52,981 nt of DNA from assembly GCF_005876855.1 (NCBI RefSeq), contig NZ_QLAE01000035.1, forward strand, positions 1 to 52,981. The letters run 5' to 3'. Below the pieces are notes generated by a model that did no database searches, had not been told where the DNA came from, and was given only the letters and a program-made list of their open reading frames with translations. Source of the stretch: Stutzerimonas nosocomialis. GTDB lineage: Bacteria > Pseudomonadota > Gammaproteobacteria > Pseudomonadales > Pseudomonadaceae. Of the stretch, positions 18,203-28,225 are shown in pieces (within the stretch, counting starts at the first letter, position 1; the number at the start of each line of letters is the position of its first letter). The position numbers and the translations under genes were made by a program.

Positions 18203-19897
18203 TCAGAGAGTGGTATCGAGTTCGGCCAACCGCGCGGCGATCTGCGAGCGCACTTCGCGGATCTGCCGTTCGTCCTGGGTCTCGAGCACGTGCTGCAGCT
18301 GCGCCGCGAGCTGCCCGTAATACTGGCGCAGCTCGCCGAGGTGCTCCTGATAGAGCCGGTCCAGACGCGCCAGCAACAGGCTGTTCGCCTGCTGATCGCG
18401 CGGATGGATCTTGAGCGCTTCCAACGCCTCAAGGCGCTCAGCGATCTGCTCGGGCGTCAGCACCCCCGGGTTGTTCTCGATGACCTTCTTGTAGGTTTCA
18501 CCCGTCAGTGGCAAGGACACCTGGGCCTCGAGCAGCCCGTTGTTGTCGTAGGTGAAGCGCACGTCGAGCGTCACCTCGCCCGCCTTGCGCGCAGGAACCG
18601 GAACGTTGAGATCGCCGAGAAAAATGTTGTCCTTAACCATGCGGCTTTCGCCCTGGTAGATCTTCAGCGCGACCTCGCGCTGATTGTCGTGAAGCGTCTG
18701 CAACTGCTGCACCTTGCTCACCGGCACCACACTGTTGCGCTCGATGATGGGCAGGAAATGACCGGATTCGATGCGAGGACCGATCTCCATGGAGGTTTCC
18801 ACGCCCAGGCTGTAGGGGCAGACGTCCGTCAGTACCACTTCCTCCAGCGCCGCGTGCCGCGCCTTGAGCGCGGCCTGGATCGCCGCGCCGCAGGCCACGA
18901 CCTCGTCCGGATTGAGCTGGGTGGAAGGAAAGCGGCCGAACAGCGTCGTGGCCAGGCGGCGAATCAGCGGCATACGGGTCGACCCGCCGACCAGCAGGAT
19001 CTCATCCAGGTCAGCCGCCCGGATGCGGGCGTCACGCAGGGCACGCTCGATGGGCAGGCGCAGCCGCTCGAGCAGGCCGGCGGTACAGGCCGCCAGATCA
19101 TCGGCGCTGAAGGCGTGGGTCCATTCCTGATCGTTCGTCCGTAGGGCGAACACGGCGGTGCCAGCGGTGCCCAACGCATGCCGAACCCGTTGAGCCTCGC
19201 GCCGCAACCGCTGGCGGATGACCGGCGCGGTGGCTTCAGGGAAGCCGGCTTCGCCGCGCTTGAGCGTGACGAAGGCCTGCACCAGCGCATCGTCGAAGTC
19301 CTCGCCGCCGAGGAAGTTGTCGCCGGCACTGGCACGGACTTCCATGACCCCGTCGAAAAGCTCGAGGATCGACACGTCGAAGGTGCCGCCGCCCAGGTCG
19401 AACACCAGGAAAGAACTCTCCTGGCGGGTGTGCAGACCATAGGCCAGGGCCGCGGCGGTGGGCTCGTTGATCAGCTTGTCCACCGCGAGGCCGGCGAGCT
19501 CGCCGGCGATGCGGGTGGCCTTGCGCTGGGCATCGCTGAAATAGGCCGGCACGCTGATGACCGCCTCGGTCACGGCCTCGCCGCAGGCGCGTTCGACATC
19601 CGCCTTGAGGCTCTTGAGCACCAGCGCGGACAACTCTTCAGGTCGGAACGCGCGACCGCCGAGACTGATGGTGTGGTCACTGCCCATATAGCGCTTGAAC
19701 AGCGCGGCGGTCAGGTGGGGATGGGTCTGCAGGCGTTCGCGGGCGACTTCGCCGACCAGCACCTGGCCGTCGTCATCAAGGCCGACGACGCTTGGTGTCA
19801 GCACACTGCCCAGCGCGTTGGGCACCAGTCTGGGCCCGTTTTCGTCCCATACCGCGACGAGACTGTTGGTGGTTCCTAAGTCGATGCCGACGATCAT
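18203..19897 (-). CDS. hscC: Hsp70-family chaperone HscC
   Basis: A 564-residue Hsp70 shorter than DnaK (about 640), matching HscC (Hsc62). The nucleotide-binding domain shows [13 protein letters not shown], the phosphate-2 motif [12 protein letters not shown] and the adenosine motif [14 protein letters not shown]; the substrate domain follows but the C-terminal lid is short. The start MIVGIDLGT at 19897 is preferred over an in-frame ATG 21 codons earlier. It is the first gene of a two-gene operon with the J-protein. In E. coli HscC does not replace DnaK and has been linked to sigma-70 regulation; the role here is unknown. Confidence 0.9.
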   Translation of the reverse strand: MIVGIDLGTTNSLVAVWDENGPRLVPNALGSVLTPSVVGLDDDGQVLVGEVARERLQTHPHLTAALFKRYMGSDHTISLGGRAFRPEELSALVLKSLKADVERACGEAVTEAVISVPAYFSDAQRKATRIAGELAGLAVDKLINEPTAAALAYGLHTRQESSFLVFDLGGGTFDVSILELFDGVMEVRASAGDNFLGGEDFDDALVQAFVTLKRGEAGFPEATAPVIRQRLRREAQRVRHALGTAGTAVFALRTNDQEWTHAFSADDLAACTAGLLERLRLPIERALRDARIRAADLDEILLVGGSTRMPLIRRLATTLFGRFPSTQLNPDEVVACGAAIQAALKARHAALEEVVLTDVCPYSLGVETSMEIGPRIESGHFLPIIERNSVVPVSKVQQLQTLHDNQREVALKIYQGESRMVKDNIFLGDLNVPVPARKAGEVTLDVRFTYDNNGLLEAQVSLPLTGETYKKVIENNPGVLTPEQIAERLEALEALKIHPRDQQANSLLLARLDRLYQEHLGELRQYYGQLAAQLQHVLETQDERQIREVRSQIAARLAELDTTL

Positions 19898-20080
19898 CCT
19901 GGCTGGCTCCTGCAGGTCGCGGCCATGGATGAAAGGACGGATAGGGTAACGGGCATCCATGCGCCGGGCCGCTATTACAGCCAGCCGTTCATGCGTCGTA
20001 AAGCGCCCGCAGCCATACGGCGCGGCCTTGGGCTCATTATCTCGACGGCGTCACATGGCGCTTGGCCACCACTGGCGCAC

Positions 20081-20111
20081 GCACCGCTCCCGACCCCGGT
20101 CGGAGCGGTGC
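20081..20111 (-). terminator. Stem-loop downstream of the aldehyde oxidoreductase operon
   Basis: Arms GCACCGCTCC and its complement extend to a 14-pair stem with one bulged C. It lies 9 bases past the stop of the molybdenum subunit gene on the minus strand. No T-run follows, so termination is uncertain. Confidence 0.45.
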
Positions 20112-20119
20112 GACCAGGG

Positions 20120-22324
20120 TCAGAGCAGCTTGTCCAGGGTGATCGGCAAATCCCGGATGCGCTTGCCGGTGGCGTGGTAGATGGCATTGGCCACCGCGGC
20201 GGCGACGCCGACGATGCCGATTTCGCCGACGCCCTTGGAGCCGAGCGCGTTGACGATCTCGTCCTTTTCCTCGACGAAGATCACCTCGATCTCGCCGATG
20301 TCGGCGTTGACCGGGATGTGGTACTCGGACAGGTTGTGGTTCATGTAGCGGCCCAGCTTGTGGTCGATCTGGGTTTCCTCCTGCAGCGCCTGGCCCACGC
20401 CCCACACCACGCCGCCCATGATCTGGTTGGCCGCGGTCCTGGGGTTGACCACGCGCCCCGCCGCGATCGCGCTGACCACGCGGCTGACCTTCACCGTGCC
20501 CAGCGACTCGTCCACCCGCACTTCGACGAAGACCGCCGAATGGGTGGCGCTGGCATAGCCCTCGCGCTGCTTGCCCGGCTCGGCCTTGACCTCGACCTCC
20601 AGCGCGCCGCTGACCGCGACGATCTGGTCGAGCTCGACCGCGGTCTCGGGGCGATCCTTCAGTTGCATCCGCCCACCGTCGAACACCACTGCATCGAGCG
20701 TCGCGCCGGTGAACGGCGAGACGGGCGATTGCTGCGCCGCGTCCAGAATCTTCTGCTGCAGCGCCTGGCAGGCCTGCTGCACCGCGCTGCCGACCGAGGA
20801 CACGGTGAACGAGCCCCCTTCGAGCGGGGCCTGGGAGAGGTTCGAGTCGCCCAGGCGAAACTCCACCTGCTCCATCGGCAGGCCCATGGTGGCCGCCGCG
20901 ATCTGCGTCATCACCGTGTAGGTGCCGGTACCGATGTCCGAGGTGGCGCTGCTGACCACCAGCCGGCCACCAGGCTCCAGGCAGGCCTTGGCGCTGGCCG
21001 GCATCTGCATCGCTTCCCACACGCCGGTGGCCATGCCCCAGCCGATCAGCTGGTGGCCGTCGCGCATGCTGCGCGGCTCCATCGGGCGCCGCGACCAGCC
21101 GAAGCGCTCGGCGCCCTGCTCGTAGCACTGGCGCAGCTCCTTGCTCGAATAGGGTTTGTCCTCGTTGCCGTTGTGGGCCGTGAAATTCCTCATGCGCAGC
21201 GCGACGGGGTCGATCGCCGCCGCGTAGGCCAGCTCGTCCATCGCGCATTCGAGGGCGTAGACGCCGACGGTGGCGCCCGGCGCACGCATGTCCAGCGGGG
21301 TATGGACGTCCAGCGGCACCAGCTGGTAGTCGAGCCTGACGTTCGGGCACGCGTACAGCATCCCCGACCACTCCACTTCGTGCTCGGTGAAGTCTTCGAA
21401 GCGCGACGTCTGCCCGATGGCCTGGTGGCTGATCGCCTCGAGCTGGCCATTGGGCGCCGCGCCGAGGGAGATCCGCTGCAGGGTGCGCGGGCGGTAACCG
21501 AAGGTGAACATCTGCTGGCGCTTGAGGGTGACGCGCACCGAGCGCTTGAGCCTGAGCGCGGCCATCACCGCCAGCGGCAGCTGGTGCTGCGGCCGCAGGC
21601 CTGACCCGAACGCACCGCCGACGAAGGGCGAGAGGATGCGGATTTTCCCCTCCATGCCGAACACGCCTTCGAGATAGCGCATGCAGTTCTGCACGCCCTG
21701 GGTCTTGTCGTAGATCTCGAGCGTGCCGTCGGGCAGGTAGTGCACCGTGGAGGCGTGGGGTTCCATCGGATTGTGGTGCTCGACCGGCGTGCTGTATTCG
21801 AGGTCGAGCCTGAGCATCGCACCGCGCAGCACGCCGTCGACGTCGCCCCGTGGAGACGGCAGCTCGGCCGGCGCCTTGTGCATGTTGCCGAGCTCGCTCA
21901 GCAGGTCGGTGTGGTGCGGCTCGCGTTCGTATTCGACGCGCACCAGGCTGCCGGCGTGGCGCGCCAGCTCCAGGTTCTCGGCCACCACCAGGGCGATGGG
22001 CTGGCCGCTGTAGAGGATGCGGTCGTTGAACAACGGGCGGAACGGCGAGCCTTCGGCCGCGTCGTCGTCCTCGTAGGGTTCGTCGTAGCTGGCGATCGGC
22101 GGGCGGTTCTGGTGGGTCAGCACCAGCACCACGCCGGGCACCGCCTCGGCCGCGCTGGCATCGATGCCGAGGATCCGCCCCCGGGCGATGGTGCTGTTGA
22201 CCACGCTGCCGTAGAGCAGCCCCGGCACGTGGAATTCGCCGGCATAGTGGGCCTGGCCGGTGACCTTGAGCGGGCCGTCGACACGCGCCAGGGGTTTTCC
22301 GAACGGAGAGGTCGAGCTGTTCAT
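20120..22324 (-). CDS. Aldehyde oxidoreductase molybdenum-binding subunit (PaoC-like)
   Basis: A 734-residue catalytic subunit of the xanthine oxidase family that binds the molybdenum cofactor and hydroxylates an aldehyde or a purine-like substrate. The size is that of E. coli PaoC (about 732). It opens with [22 protein letters not shown] as family members do, and ends with [10 protein letters not shown], where the Glu is the catalytic base. [12 protein letters not shown] and similar glycine-rich loops contact the cofactor. It overlaps the FAD subunit gene by four bases, implying translational coupling. The substrate is not readable from sequence; aromatic aldehydes are the known substrates of PaoABC. 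Confidence 0.9.
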   Translation of the reverse strand: MNSSTSPFGKPLARVDGPLKVTGQAHYAGEFHVPGLLYGSVVNSTIARGRILGIDASAAEAVPGVVLVLTHQNRPPIASYDEPYEDDDAAEGSPFRPLFNDRILYSGQPIALVVAENLELARHAGSLVRVEYEREPHHTDLLSELGNMHKAPAELPSPRGDVDGVLRGAMLRLDLEYSTPVEHHNPMEPHASTVHYLPDGTLEIYDKTQGVQNCMRYLEGVFGMEGKIRILSPFVGGAFGSGLRPQHQLPLAVMAALRLKRSVRVTLKRQQMFTFGYRPRTLQRISLGAAPNGQLEAISHQAIGQTSRFEDFTEHEVEWSGMLYACPNVRLDYQLVPLDVHTPLDMRAPGATVGVYALECAMDELAYAAAIDPVALRMRNFTAHNGNEDKPYSSKELRQCYEQGAERFGWSRRPMEPRSMRDGHQLIGWGMATGVWEAMQMPASAKACLEPGGRLVVSSATSDIGTGTYTVMTQIAAATMGLPMEQVEFRLGDSNLSQAPLEGGSFTVSSVGSAVQQACQALQQKILDAAQQSPVSPFTGATLDAVVFDGGRMQLKDRPETAVELDQIVAVSGALEVEVKAEPGKQREGYASATHSAVFVEVRVDESLGTVKVSRVVSAIAAGRVVNPRTAANQIMGGVVWGVGQALQEETQIDHKLGRYMNHNLSEYHIPVNADIGEIEVIFVEEKDEIVNALGSKGVGEIGIVGVAAAVANAIYHATGKRIRDLPITLDKLL

Positions 22325-23307
22325 CGGCTGGCTCCTTTGGCGGCGTCGCCCAGGGCGCGGGCAATGGAGCGGCGCGCCAGTTCGATCTTGAAGGCGTTGT
22401 GCTCGAAGCCGGACGCGCCGGCGAGCAGCAGGTCGGCGGCGGTGGCGAAGGCCGCGTCGTCCGCGACCTGCCCCACCAGCACCGCCTCGGCTTCGGGCTT
22501 GCGCCACGGTTTGTGCGCCACGCCACCCAGGGCGAGACGGGCGCCGGCGATGCGCTCGCCGTCCATTTCCAGCGCGGCGGCCACCGAGACCAGGGCGAAG
22601 GCGTAGCTGGCCCGGTCGCGCACCTTCAGGTAGGCGCTGTGGCGGGCGAAGCCCTGGGGAGGCAACTCGATCGCCGTGATCAGCTCACCCTCGGCCAGGG
22701 TGTTGTCGCGCTCCGGTGCGTCGCCCGGCAGACGATGAAAATCGGCGAAGGCGATGCGGCGCTCGCCACCGGCCCCCTGCACGATCACCTGCGCCTCCAG
22801 TGCCGCCAGCGCCACGCACATGTCCGAAGGGTGCACGGCGATGCAGGCGTCGCTGTGGCCGAGGATCGCGTGAATGCGGTTGAGCCCCTCGCGCGCCGAG
22901 CAGCCCGAGCCCGGCTCGCGCTTGTTGCACGGCGTGGTGCTGTCGTAGAAGTAGTAGCAACGGGTGCGCTGCAGCAGGTTGCCGCCCGTGGTCGCCATGT
23001 TGCGCAACTGCGGCGAGGCGCCGGCCAGGATCGCCCGGGACAGCAACGGATAGCGCTGCTCCACCAGCGGATGCCAGGCCAGGTCCGCGTTGCTCACCAG
23101 CGCACCGACGCGCAGCCCGCCGTCGGCGGTCTCTTCGACGTCGTGCAGCGGCAGCCGGGTGATGTCGATCAGCTGGGCCGGCCGGGTGACGTTTTCCTTC
23201 ATCAGGTCCAGCAGGTTGGTGCCGCCGGCGATGTAGCGGCTGTCGGGGCGGAACAGCGCGATGGCCTCTTCGACGGCGGCCGGCCGCGCGTAGCTGAAGG
23301 GATTCAT
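22321..23307 (-). CDS. Aldehyde oxidoreductase FAD-binding subunit with Fe-S insertion (PaoB-like)
   Basis: A 328-residue flavin subunit passing electrons from the iron-sulfur centres to an acceptor. FAD-binding signatures are [16 protein letters not shown] near the N-terminus and [15 protein letters not shown] in the middle. The cysteines in [23 protein letters not shown] and the later HPSDMCVAL match the insertion that carries an extra [4Fe-4S] cluster in PaoB and 4-hydroxybenzoyl-CoA reductase. The gene sits between the other two subunits, overlapping both by four bases. Confidence 0.9.
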   Translation of the reverse strand: MNPFSYARPAAVEEAIALFRPDSRYIAGGTNLLDLMKENVTRPAQLIDITRLPLHDVEETADGGLRVGALVSNADLAWHPLVEQRYPLLSRAILAGASPQLRNMATTGGNLLQRTRCYYFYDSTTPCNKREPGSGCSAREGLNRIHAILGHSDACIAVHPSDMCVALAALEAQVIVQGAGGERRIAFADFHRLPGDAPERDNTLAEGELITAIELPPQGFARHSAYLKVRDRASYAFALVSVAAALEMDGERIAGARLALGGVAHKPWRKPEAEAVLVGQVADDAAFATAADLLLAGASGFEHNAFKIELARRSIARALGDAAKGASR

Positions 23308-23846
23308 GGCCGCACCTGCTGCACGGCGGCCGACAGGCGTTCGCGCGTCTCGGCGGAGGCGTCTTCGATGGCCGCGAGGATGTTGGGATAGGCGCCGCAG
23401 CGGCAGAGGTTGCCGCTCATCTGCTCGCGGATTTCGTCGCGGTCGCTGGCGCGTCCCTCGCCGATCATGCCCACCGCCGAGCAGATCTGCCCGGGCGTGC
23501 AATAGCCGCACTGGAAGGCGTCGTGCTCGACGAAGGCCGCCTGCATCGGATGCAGCGCATCGCCCTCGGCCAGCCCTTCGATGGTGGTCAGGCGGGCGCC
23601 GTCGTGCATGATCGCCAGGGTCAGGCAGGCGTTGATCCGCTTGCCGTTGAGCAGCACGGTGCAGGCGCCGCACTGACCGTGATCGCAGCCCTTCTTGGTG
23701 CCGGTCAGCTGCAGCTGCTCGCGCAGCAGGTCGAGCAGCGTGGTCCAGGGATACACCTCGAGTTGCCGGGTGCGGCCATTGAGTTCAAGGGAAATCGGGC
23801 AGGCGGCAACGGGGGTCGCCCCCTCATGGGTGGGGGTTGCGCTCAT
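23304..23846 (-). CDS. Aldehyde oxidoreductase [2Fe-2S] subunit (PaoA-like, no Tat signal)
   Basis: A 180-residue subunit with two [2Fe-2S] clusters. The N-terminal plant-ferredoxin type cluster uses cysteines in [17 protein letters not shown] and the later INACL; the second uses CGYCTPGQ and [10 protein letters not shown]. coli PaoA is longer because of a twin-arginine signal peptide; here the N-terminus [20 protein letters not shown] has no RR motif or hydrophobic stretch, so the complex is predicted to be cytoplasmic. It is the promoter-proximal gene of the three. No dedicated XdhC/PaoD-type maturation gene was recognised in the window. Confidence 0.92.
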   Translation of the reverse strand: MSATPTHEGATPVAACPISLELNGRTRQLEVYPWTTLLDLLREQLQLTGTKKGCDHGQCGACTVLLNGKRINACLTLAIMHDGARLTTIEGLAEGDALHPMQAAFVEHDAFQCGYCTPGQICSAVGMIGEGRASDRDEIREQMSGNLCRCGAYPNILAAIEDASAETRERLSAAVQQVRP

Positions 23847-23883
23847 GGGTGCCTCACGGTCGGTTGTCGCGCCGCTACGTCTA

Positions 23884-24200
23884 GCGCGTAGGTTGCGCAG
23901 TGATTGCGTCTAGTTTTACGACCGGGGCCGCGCCGTGATCGTTCAGCCATTCGTCGATGCGGGCCGGATCGCGACCGATCACTGCCGAATCATGGGCAAA
24001 TGGCTATCGGGCGGCTTGCCGCAGCGGTGAAGGGTTCGTCGCCGCCCGGCGTTCAACGGCGATCGGCAGGGGTGTCGATTTTCCTGGACCGGCATCTCGA
24101 CCGCCCGGGCGTTGGCGAACAGGGCCTGCGCGCCGCGGTCGCCGTCGAGCTGCGCAGGTCGTCGAGATAAGCCGCGTCGATAGCCCCACGCCACAGGGCA
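23884..24200 (-). pseudogene. Possible decayed gene upstream of the oxidoreductase operon
   Basis: The 514 bases between 23847 and 24360 hold no intact gene. On the minus strand, protein-like stretches appear in changing frames: AIDAAYLDDLRSS near 24160-24190, then GAQALFANARAVEMPVQE, and finally HDSAVIGRDPARIDEWLNDHG ending at TAG 23881-23883. Their order and strand suggest a short gene broken by frameshifts. The family was not recognised and there is no usable start. The rest of the gap (24200-24360) holds the leader of the permease gene and nothing else identified. Confidence 0.25.
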
Positions 24201-24360
24201 CGTCACCCGCTCGATGGAAATTCAACCGCACCGCCGCACGGTGTAAGATGCCGGCCTTTTTCGCCCGCCGCTTTGCAAGGGCTCGACGATCGGCTTTGCT
24301 TAGCCAGACTGCAGGCCAAGGCGTGCACGCATGCCCCGACCGGCAACAAGAGGATTGACC

Positions 24361-25656
24361 ATGCTCGAAAAGCTGTTTCGACTCAAGGCGCACAACACCA
24401 CGGTGCGCACCGAGGTTATCGCCGGCCTGACCACCTTCCTGACCATGGCCTACATCCTGTTCGTCAACCCGAGCATGCTGGCCGAAACCGGCATGGACCA
24501 TGGCGCGGTGTTCGTCGCCACCTGTCTCGCCGCGGCGCTCGGCTCGGCGATCATGGGCCTGGTCGCCAACTACCCGATCGCCCTGGCGCCGGGCATGGGG
24601 CTCAACGCCTTCTTCACCTATACCGTGGTCATGACCATGGGCTACGCCTGGCAGACCGCGCTCGGCGCGGTGTTCCTGTCGGGCGCGATCTTCTTCGTGC
24701 TGTCGATCTTCAAGATCCGCGAATGGATCATCCACAGCATCCCGCTGGCGCTGCGCTCGGGCATCGCCGCGGGCATCGGCCTGTTCCTGGCGATCATCGC
24801 GCTGAAGAACGCGGGCATCGTCGTCGACAACCCGGCCACCCTGGTGGGCCTTGGCGACATGACCGCAGGCGGGCCGCTGCTCGCCTGCCTGGGCTTCGTG
24901 CTGATCGTCGCCCTCGCCTATCGCCGCGTGACCGGCGCGGTGATGATCGGCATCCTCGCGGTGACCCTGCTGTCGATCCTGTTCGGCCTGTCGCAGCTCA
25001 ACGGCGTGGTGTCGATGCCGCCATCGCTGGCCCCCACCTTCCTCGAACTGGACCTGATGGGCGCGCTGGACATCGGCCTGCTCAGCGTCATCTTCGCGTT
25101 CCTGTTCGTCGACCTGTTCGACACCTCGGGCACCCTGGTCGGCGTCGCGCAGAAGGCCGACCTGCTGGACAAGGACGGCAAGATGCCGCGCCTGGGCCGC
25201 GCGCTGCTGGCCGACAGCACCGCCACCATGGCCGGCGCCGCCCTGGGCACCAGCAGCACCACCAGCTACATCGAATCGGCCGCCGGCATCAGCGCCGGCG
25301 GGCGCACCGGCCTGACCGCCTGCGTGGTCGCCGCGCTGTTCCTGCTCAGCCTGTTCTTCGCCCCGCTGGCCGGCGCCGTGCCGGCCTACGCCACCGCGCC
25401 GGCGCTGCTGTTCGTCGCCGTGCTGATGACCGGCAGCCTGGCGGGCATCGACTGGGACGACCTCACCGTCGCCGCGCCGGTGGTCATCGCCGCGCTGGCC
25501 ATGCCGCTGACCTTCTCGATCGCCAACGGCATCGCCTTCGGCTTCATCGCCTGGACCGCGATCAAGCTGCTCGCCGGCCGCTGGCGCGAACTCAACCCGG
25601 CGCTGGTGATCCTGTCGATCCTGTTCGTCATCAAGCTCGGCTTCTTCGCCGCCTGA
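24361..25656 (+). CDS. NCS2-family purine permease (AzgA/PbuG-like)
   Basis: A 431-residue inner-membrane transporter of the COG2252 branch of NCS2, which takes up adenine, hypoxanthine or guanine with protons. Features are about 12 to 14 membrane helices, the opening TEVIAGLTTFLTMAYILFVNP, the FVDLFDTSGTL motif in the eighth helix region and GTSSTTSYIESAAGISAGGRTGLT. The ATG at 24361 follows AAGAGGATTGACC, giving a good ribosome site; an ATG ten codons earlier lacks one. Exact specificity (adenine versus hypoxanthine/guanine) is not resolved. Confidence 0.9.
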   Translation: MLEKLFRLKAHNTTVRTEVIAGLTTFLTMAYILFVNPSMLAETGMDHGAVFVATCLAAALGSAIMGLVANYPIALAPGMGLNAFFTYTVVMTMGYAWQTALGAVFLSGAIFFVLSIFKIREWIIHSIPLALRSGIAAGIGLFLAIIALKNAGIVVDNPATLVGLGDMTAGGPLLACLGFVLIVALAYRRVTGAVMIGILAVTLLSILFGLSQLNGVVSMPPSLAPTFLELDLMGALDIGLLSVIFAFLFVDLFDTSGTLVGVAQKADLLDKDGKMPRLGRALLADSTATMAGAALGTSSTTSYIESAAGISAGGRTGLTACVVAALFLLSLFFAPLAGAVPAYATAPALLFVAVLMTGSLAGIDWDDLTVAAPVVIAALAMPLTFSIANGIAFGFIAWTAIKLLAGRWRELNPALVILSILFVIKLGFFAA

Positions 25657-25716
25657 GCCGACCTCTGACCGCCCCGGCGGGCCGCCTGGCTCGCCGACGC
25701 TGATTCGTGAGTACCC

Positions 25717-26811
25717 ATGAGCGCTCCCCAGTTCGACCCCGCCACCTACGATGCCCAGCTCGCCGAAAAGGCCGAACGCCTGCAGGCGCTGCTGGCGCCC
25801 TTCGACGCGCCCGCACCGCAGGTGTTCGATTCGCCGCGCGAGCACTACCGCCTGCGCGCCGAATTCCGCCTCTGGCGCGAGACGGGCAGCGAGCGTCGCG
25901 ACTACGCGATGTTCGAGCAGGGCGACAAGCACACGCCGATCCTGATCGAGCGCTTCCCCATCGCCAGCGCCCGGATCAACGAACTGATGCCGCGCCTCAA
26001 GGCGGGCTGGCAGGCCAGCCCGGCGCTGTCGTTCAAGCTGTTCCAGGTCGAATTCCTGACCACCCTTTCGGGCGACGCGCTGATCACGCTGGCCTACCAC
26101 CGGCCGCTGGACGCCGCCTGGCAGGAGGCCGCCGAAGCCCTGGCGAGCGAGCTGGGGGCGAGCATCGTCGGGCGTTCGCGGGGCAAACGCATCGTCATCG
26201 GTCGCGATCACGTCGAGGAAGAACTGCAGGTCGCCGGCCGCCGCTTCCGCTATCGCCAGCCGGAGGGCGCCTTCACCCAGCCCAACGGCGAGGTCAACCA
26301 GAAGATGCTCGGCTGGGCCTATGAGGCGCTGGGGCCGCGCGAGGACGACCTGCTCGAACTCTATTGCGGTAACGGCAATTTCACCCTGCCGCTGGCGACC
26401 CGGGTGCGCAAGGTGCTCGCCACCGAGATCAGCAAGTCGTCGGTCAACGCGGCGCTGGCCAACCTTGCCGACAACGGCATCGACAACGTCACCCTGGTGC
26501 GCCTGTCGGCCGAGGAGCTGACCCAGGCGCTGAACGAGGTCCGCCCGTTCCGCCGCCTGGCCGGGATCGACCTCAAGGGCTACGACTTCGGCAGCGTATT
26601 CGTCGACCCGCCGCGCGCCGGCATGGACCCGGACACCTGCGAGCTGACCCGCCGCTTCGAGCGCATCCTCTACATCTCCTGCAATCCGGAAACCCTGGCG
26701 CAGAACATCGCCCAGCTGCACGACACCCACCGCGTGGAGCGCTGCGCCCTGTTCGACCAGTTTCCCTACACCCACCACATGGAAGCGGGCGTCCTGCTGA
26801 CGCGTCGCTGA
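25717..26811 (+). CDS. trmA: tRNA (uracil-54-C5)-methyltransferase
   Basis: A 364-residue enzyme that makes ribothymidine at position 54 of tRNA. The SAM-binding motif is [15 protein letters not shown], the DPPRAGMD motif follows, and the catalytic cysteine lies in [11 protein letters not shown]. Residues 40-60 ([11 protein letters not shown]) match the TrmA N-terminus and there is no TRAM domain, which separates it from RlmD. It is convergent with the DUF4345 gene, with two bases between stops. Confidence 0.95.
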   Translation: MSAPQFDPATYDAQLAEKAERLQALLAPFDAPAPQVFDSPREHYRLRAEFRLWRETGSERRDYAMFEQGDKHTPILIERFPIASARINELMPRLKAGWQASPALSFKLFQVEFLTTLSGDALITLAYHRPLDAAWQEAAEALASELGASIVGRSRGKRIVIGRDHVEEELQVAGRRFRYRQPEGAFTQPNGEVNQKMLGWAYEALGPREDDLLELYCGNGNFTLPLATRVRKVLATEISKSSVNAALANLADNGIDNVTLVRLSAEELTQALNEVRPFRRLAGIDLKGYDFGSVFVDPPRAGMDPDTCELTRRFERILYISCNPETLAQNIAQLHDTHRVERCALFDQFPYTHHMEAGVLLTRR

Positions 26812-26813
26812 AC

Positions 26814-27407
26814 TCAGCGCTCTCCGGCAGCGGGCGGGTTCGCCGGGGTTGCCGGGTCGGCGTCCGACGGTGAGGGATCGCCTACCCGAAACGGCTGCGG
26901 CTCGGCCGGCGTCACCACCGCGTCGCCGGGCGTCGGGCCTTCGCCGACCCGGAAGGGTGCCGGCTCTCGGGGAAAGGCATGACGCCGGGACGTCGGAGCG
27001 CTTTCCGGCGCCTGCGGCTCGACCTCCGGCCGCAGGGAACGCAGCGCAGCGGCTGCCAGCGCCGCGCCCAGCAGGCGATAGACCAGCGACACCAGATCGA
27101 AACCGATGAGGCTGCCGCCATCGAGCCACAGGGAGGCGAGCCGCGCGCCGGCCAGCGTCAGCAGGGTGATGACCAGCATCACCAGCGCCGCGCGCGCGTA
27201 GTCCGGCGCGCGCACCGCCCACAGCAGGAACAGCGCCAGGCCCAGCTGCAGGCCGCCGTAGTAGACGCGCATGTGGCTGACCGATGCGCTCTCCATCAAC
27301 AGCATGCCGTTGAGATTGGCCATTTCGTAGGGGCGAACCCAGTAAGCCAGGCTCAGGGCGACCATGACCACAGCCTGGGCGACCAAGACGATCCGGGCGA
27401 AACGCAT
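26814..27407 (-). CDS. DUF4345-like membrane protein with proline-rich tail
   Basis: A 197-residue protein with four predicted membrane helices in residues 1-120 (for example IVLVAQAVVMVALSLAYW and LVMLVITLLTLAGARLA), resembling DUF4345, a family of unknown function. The motif MRVYYGGLQLGLALFLLWA fits. The last 75 residues are a hydrophilic Pro/Glu-rich tail in which PFRVG occurs twice (APFRVGEGPTPGDA and QPFRVGDPSPSDA), looking like a short internal duplication. The ATG at 27407 has AGGAGAG at ideal spacing. Confidence 0.7.
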   Translation of the reverse strand: MRFARIVLVAQAVVMVALSLAYWVRPYEMANLNGMLLMESASVSHMRVYYGGLQLGLALFLLWAVRAPDYARAALVMLVITLLTLAGARLASLWLDGGSLIGFDLVSLVYRLLGAALAAAALRSLRPEVEPQAPESAPTSRRHAFPREPAPFRVGEGPTPGDAVVTPAEPQPFRVGDPSPSDADPATPANPPAAGER

Positions 27408-27625
27408 CGATGCTCTCCTGCTGGCCCGAAGCGAAACGGAAAGTCCCCGGGCGATCTGCAAAAGACCCGCGCCGCTCCGATTTGTTCGCTACGTCACACT
27501 CGCGGCCGCGCGCCAAGGGCAGTGCGACCTGTCGTCACGCCGGCGTCTCCGGACACCGCCGCGGCTTGGGCAGGAGCCGATCCGGCGTTATGCTGCCGGA
27601 CGTTATCTGCCGTCTGGTGACCCTC

Positions 27626-28072
27626 ATGCGCCGCCCGCTCCTGCTCGCCACCCTTTGCTCCGTCCTGTTCGCCAGCCTCGCCCAGGCCGCCGAGCCACTG
27701 GCCATCGACGTCTACCGCGACCCGAACTGCGGCTGCTGCACCGCCTGGATCGAGCACCTGGAAGAAAACGGCTTTGCCGTGACCGACCACGTCGAAACCG
27801 ACATGGCCGGCGTGAAGAGCCGCCTCGGCGTACCGCATCGCCTGGGCTCGTGCCATACCGGGGTCATCGACGGCAAGTTCGTCGAAGGCCATGTTCCGGC
27901 GGCCGACATTCTCAAGCTGCGCGCCCAGCCGGACCTGCTCGGCGCGGCGGTCCCGGGCATGCCGATCGGCTCGCCGGGCATGGAAATGGGCGATCGCCAC
28001 GACGCCTACCAGGTGATCGGCCTGGATCGGCAAGGCCAGGAATCGGTCCTCTCCCAATACCCGGCCCGCTGA
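27626..28072 (+). CDS. DUF411 periplasmic metal-binding-like protein
   Basis: A 148-residue protein with a signal peptide (about 1-21, ending LAQAAEP). The mature part starts with IDVYRDPNCGCCTAWIEHLE, the conserved DUF411 cysteine motif, and includes SCHTGVIDGKFVEGHVP. DUF411 proteins are often found with copper or other metal-resistance genes and are proposed to bind metal; activity is unproven. An upstream in-frame ATG at 27590 exists but the 27626 start gives a clean signal peptide. It is the last recognisable chromosomal gene before the mobile region. Confidence 0.85.
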   Translation: MRRPLLLATLCSVLFASLAQAAEPLAIDVYRDPNCGCCTAWIEHLEENGFAVTDHVETDMAGVKSRLGVPHRLGSCHTGVIDGKFVEGHVPAADILKLRAQPDLLGAAVPGMPIGSPGMEMGDRHDAYQVIGLDRQGQESVLSQYPAR

Positions 28073-28141
28073 TCGTCATCCCCTATCCCCAAAGGCCGCT
28101 TGCGTTACATATAGCACGTAAAAGTGCGTAATTTTGATAAG

Positions 28142-28167
28142 AAGCCACCTTCGGGTGGCTTTTTCTT
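28142..28167 (+). terminator. Rho-independent terminator after the DUF411 gene
   Basis: AAGCCACC and GGTGGCTT form an 8-pair stem with loop TTCG, followed by TTTCTT. It insulates the DUF411 gene from the recombinase cassette, whose leader starts just after. Confidence 0.9.
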
Positions 28168-28193
28168 GATCTTTCCGCCATATAGTTAAATAG

Positions 28194-28199
28194 TATAAT
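28194..28199 (+). promoter_or_regulatory. Probable -10 box for the recombinase cassette
   Basis: A perfect TATAAT lies 27 bases before the first recombinase start in an A/T-rich leader. No convincing -35 box stands at normal spacing; TTGATC at 28166-28171 is 22 bases away. Confidence 0.5.
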
Positions 28200-28225
28200 C
28201 CATGTAATTTGTGTAAGGGGGTGGC

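Noticed and set aside
24200-24360. Possible purine riboswitch before the purine permease
   Set aside because: The conserved purine-aptamer loops were not found, and such riboswitches are rare in this group.
24004-27516. A 1170-codon minus-strand frame across the permease and trmA
   Set aside because: It is a shadow of the purine permease and trmA genes, with repetitive His/Gln/Arg-rich composition and no domain.
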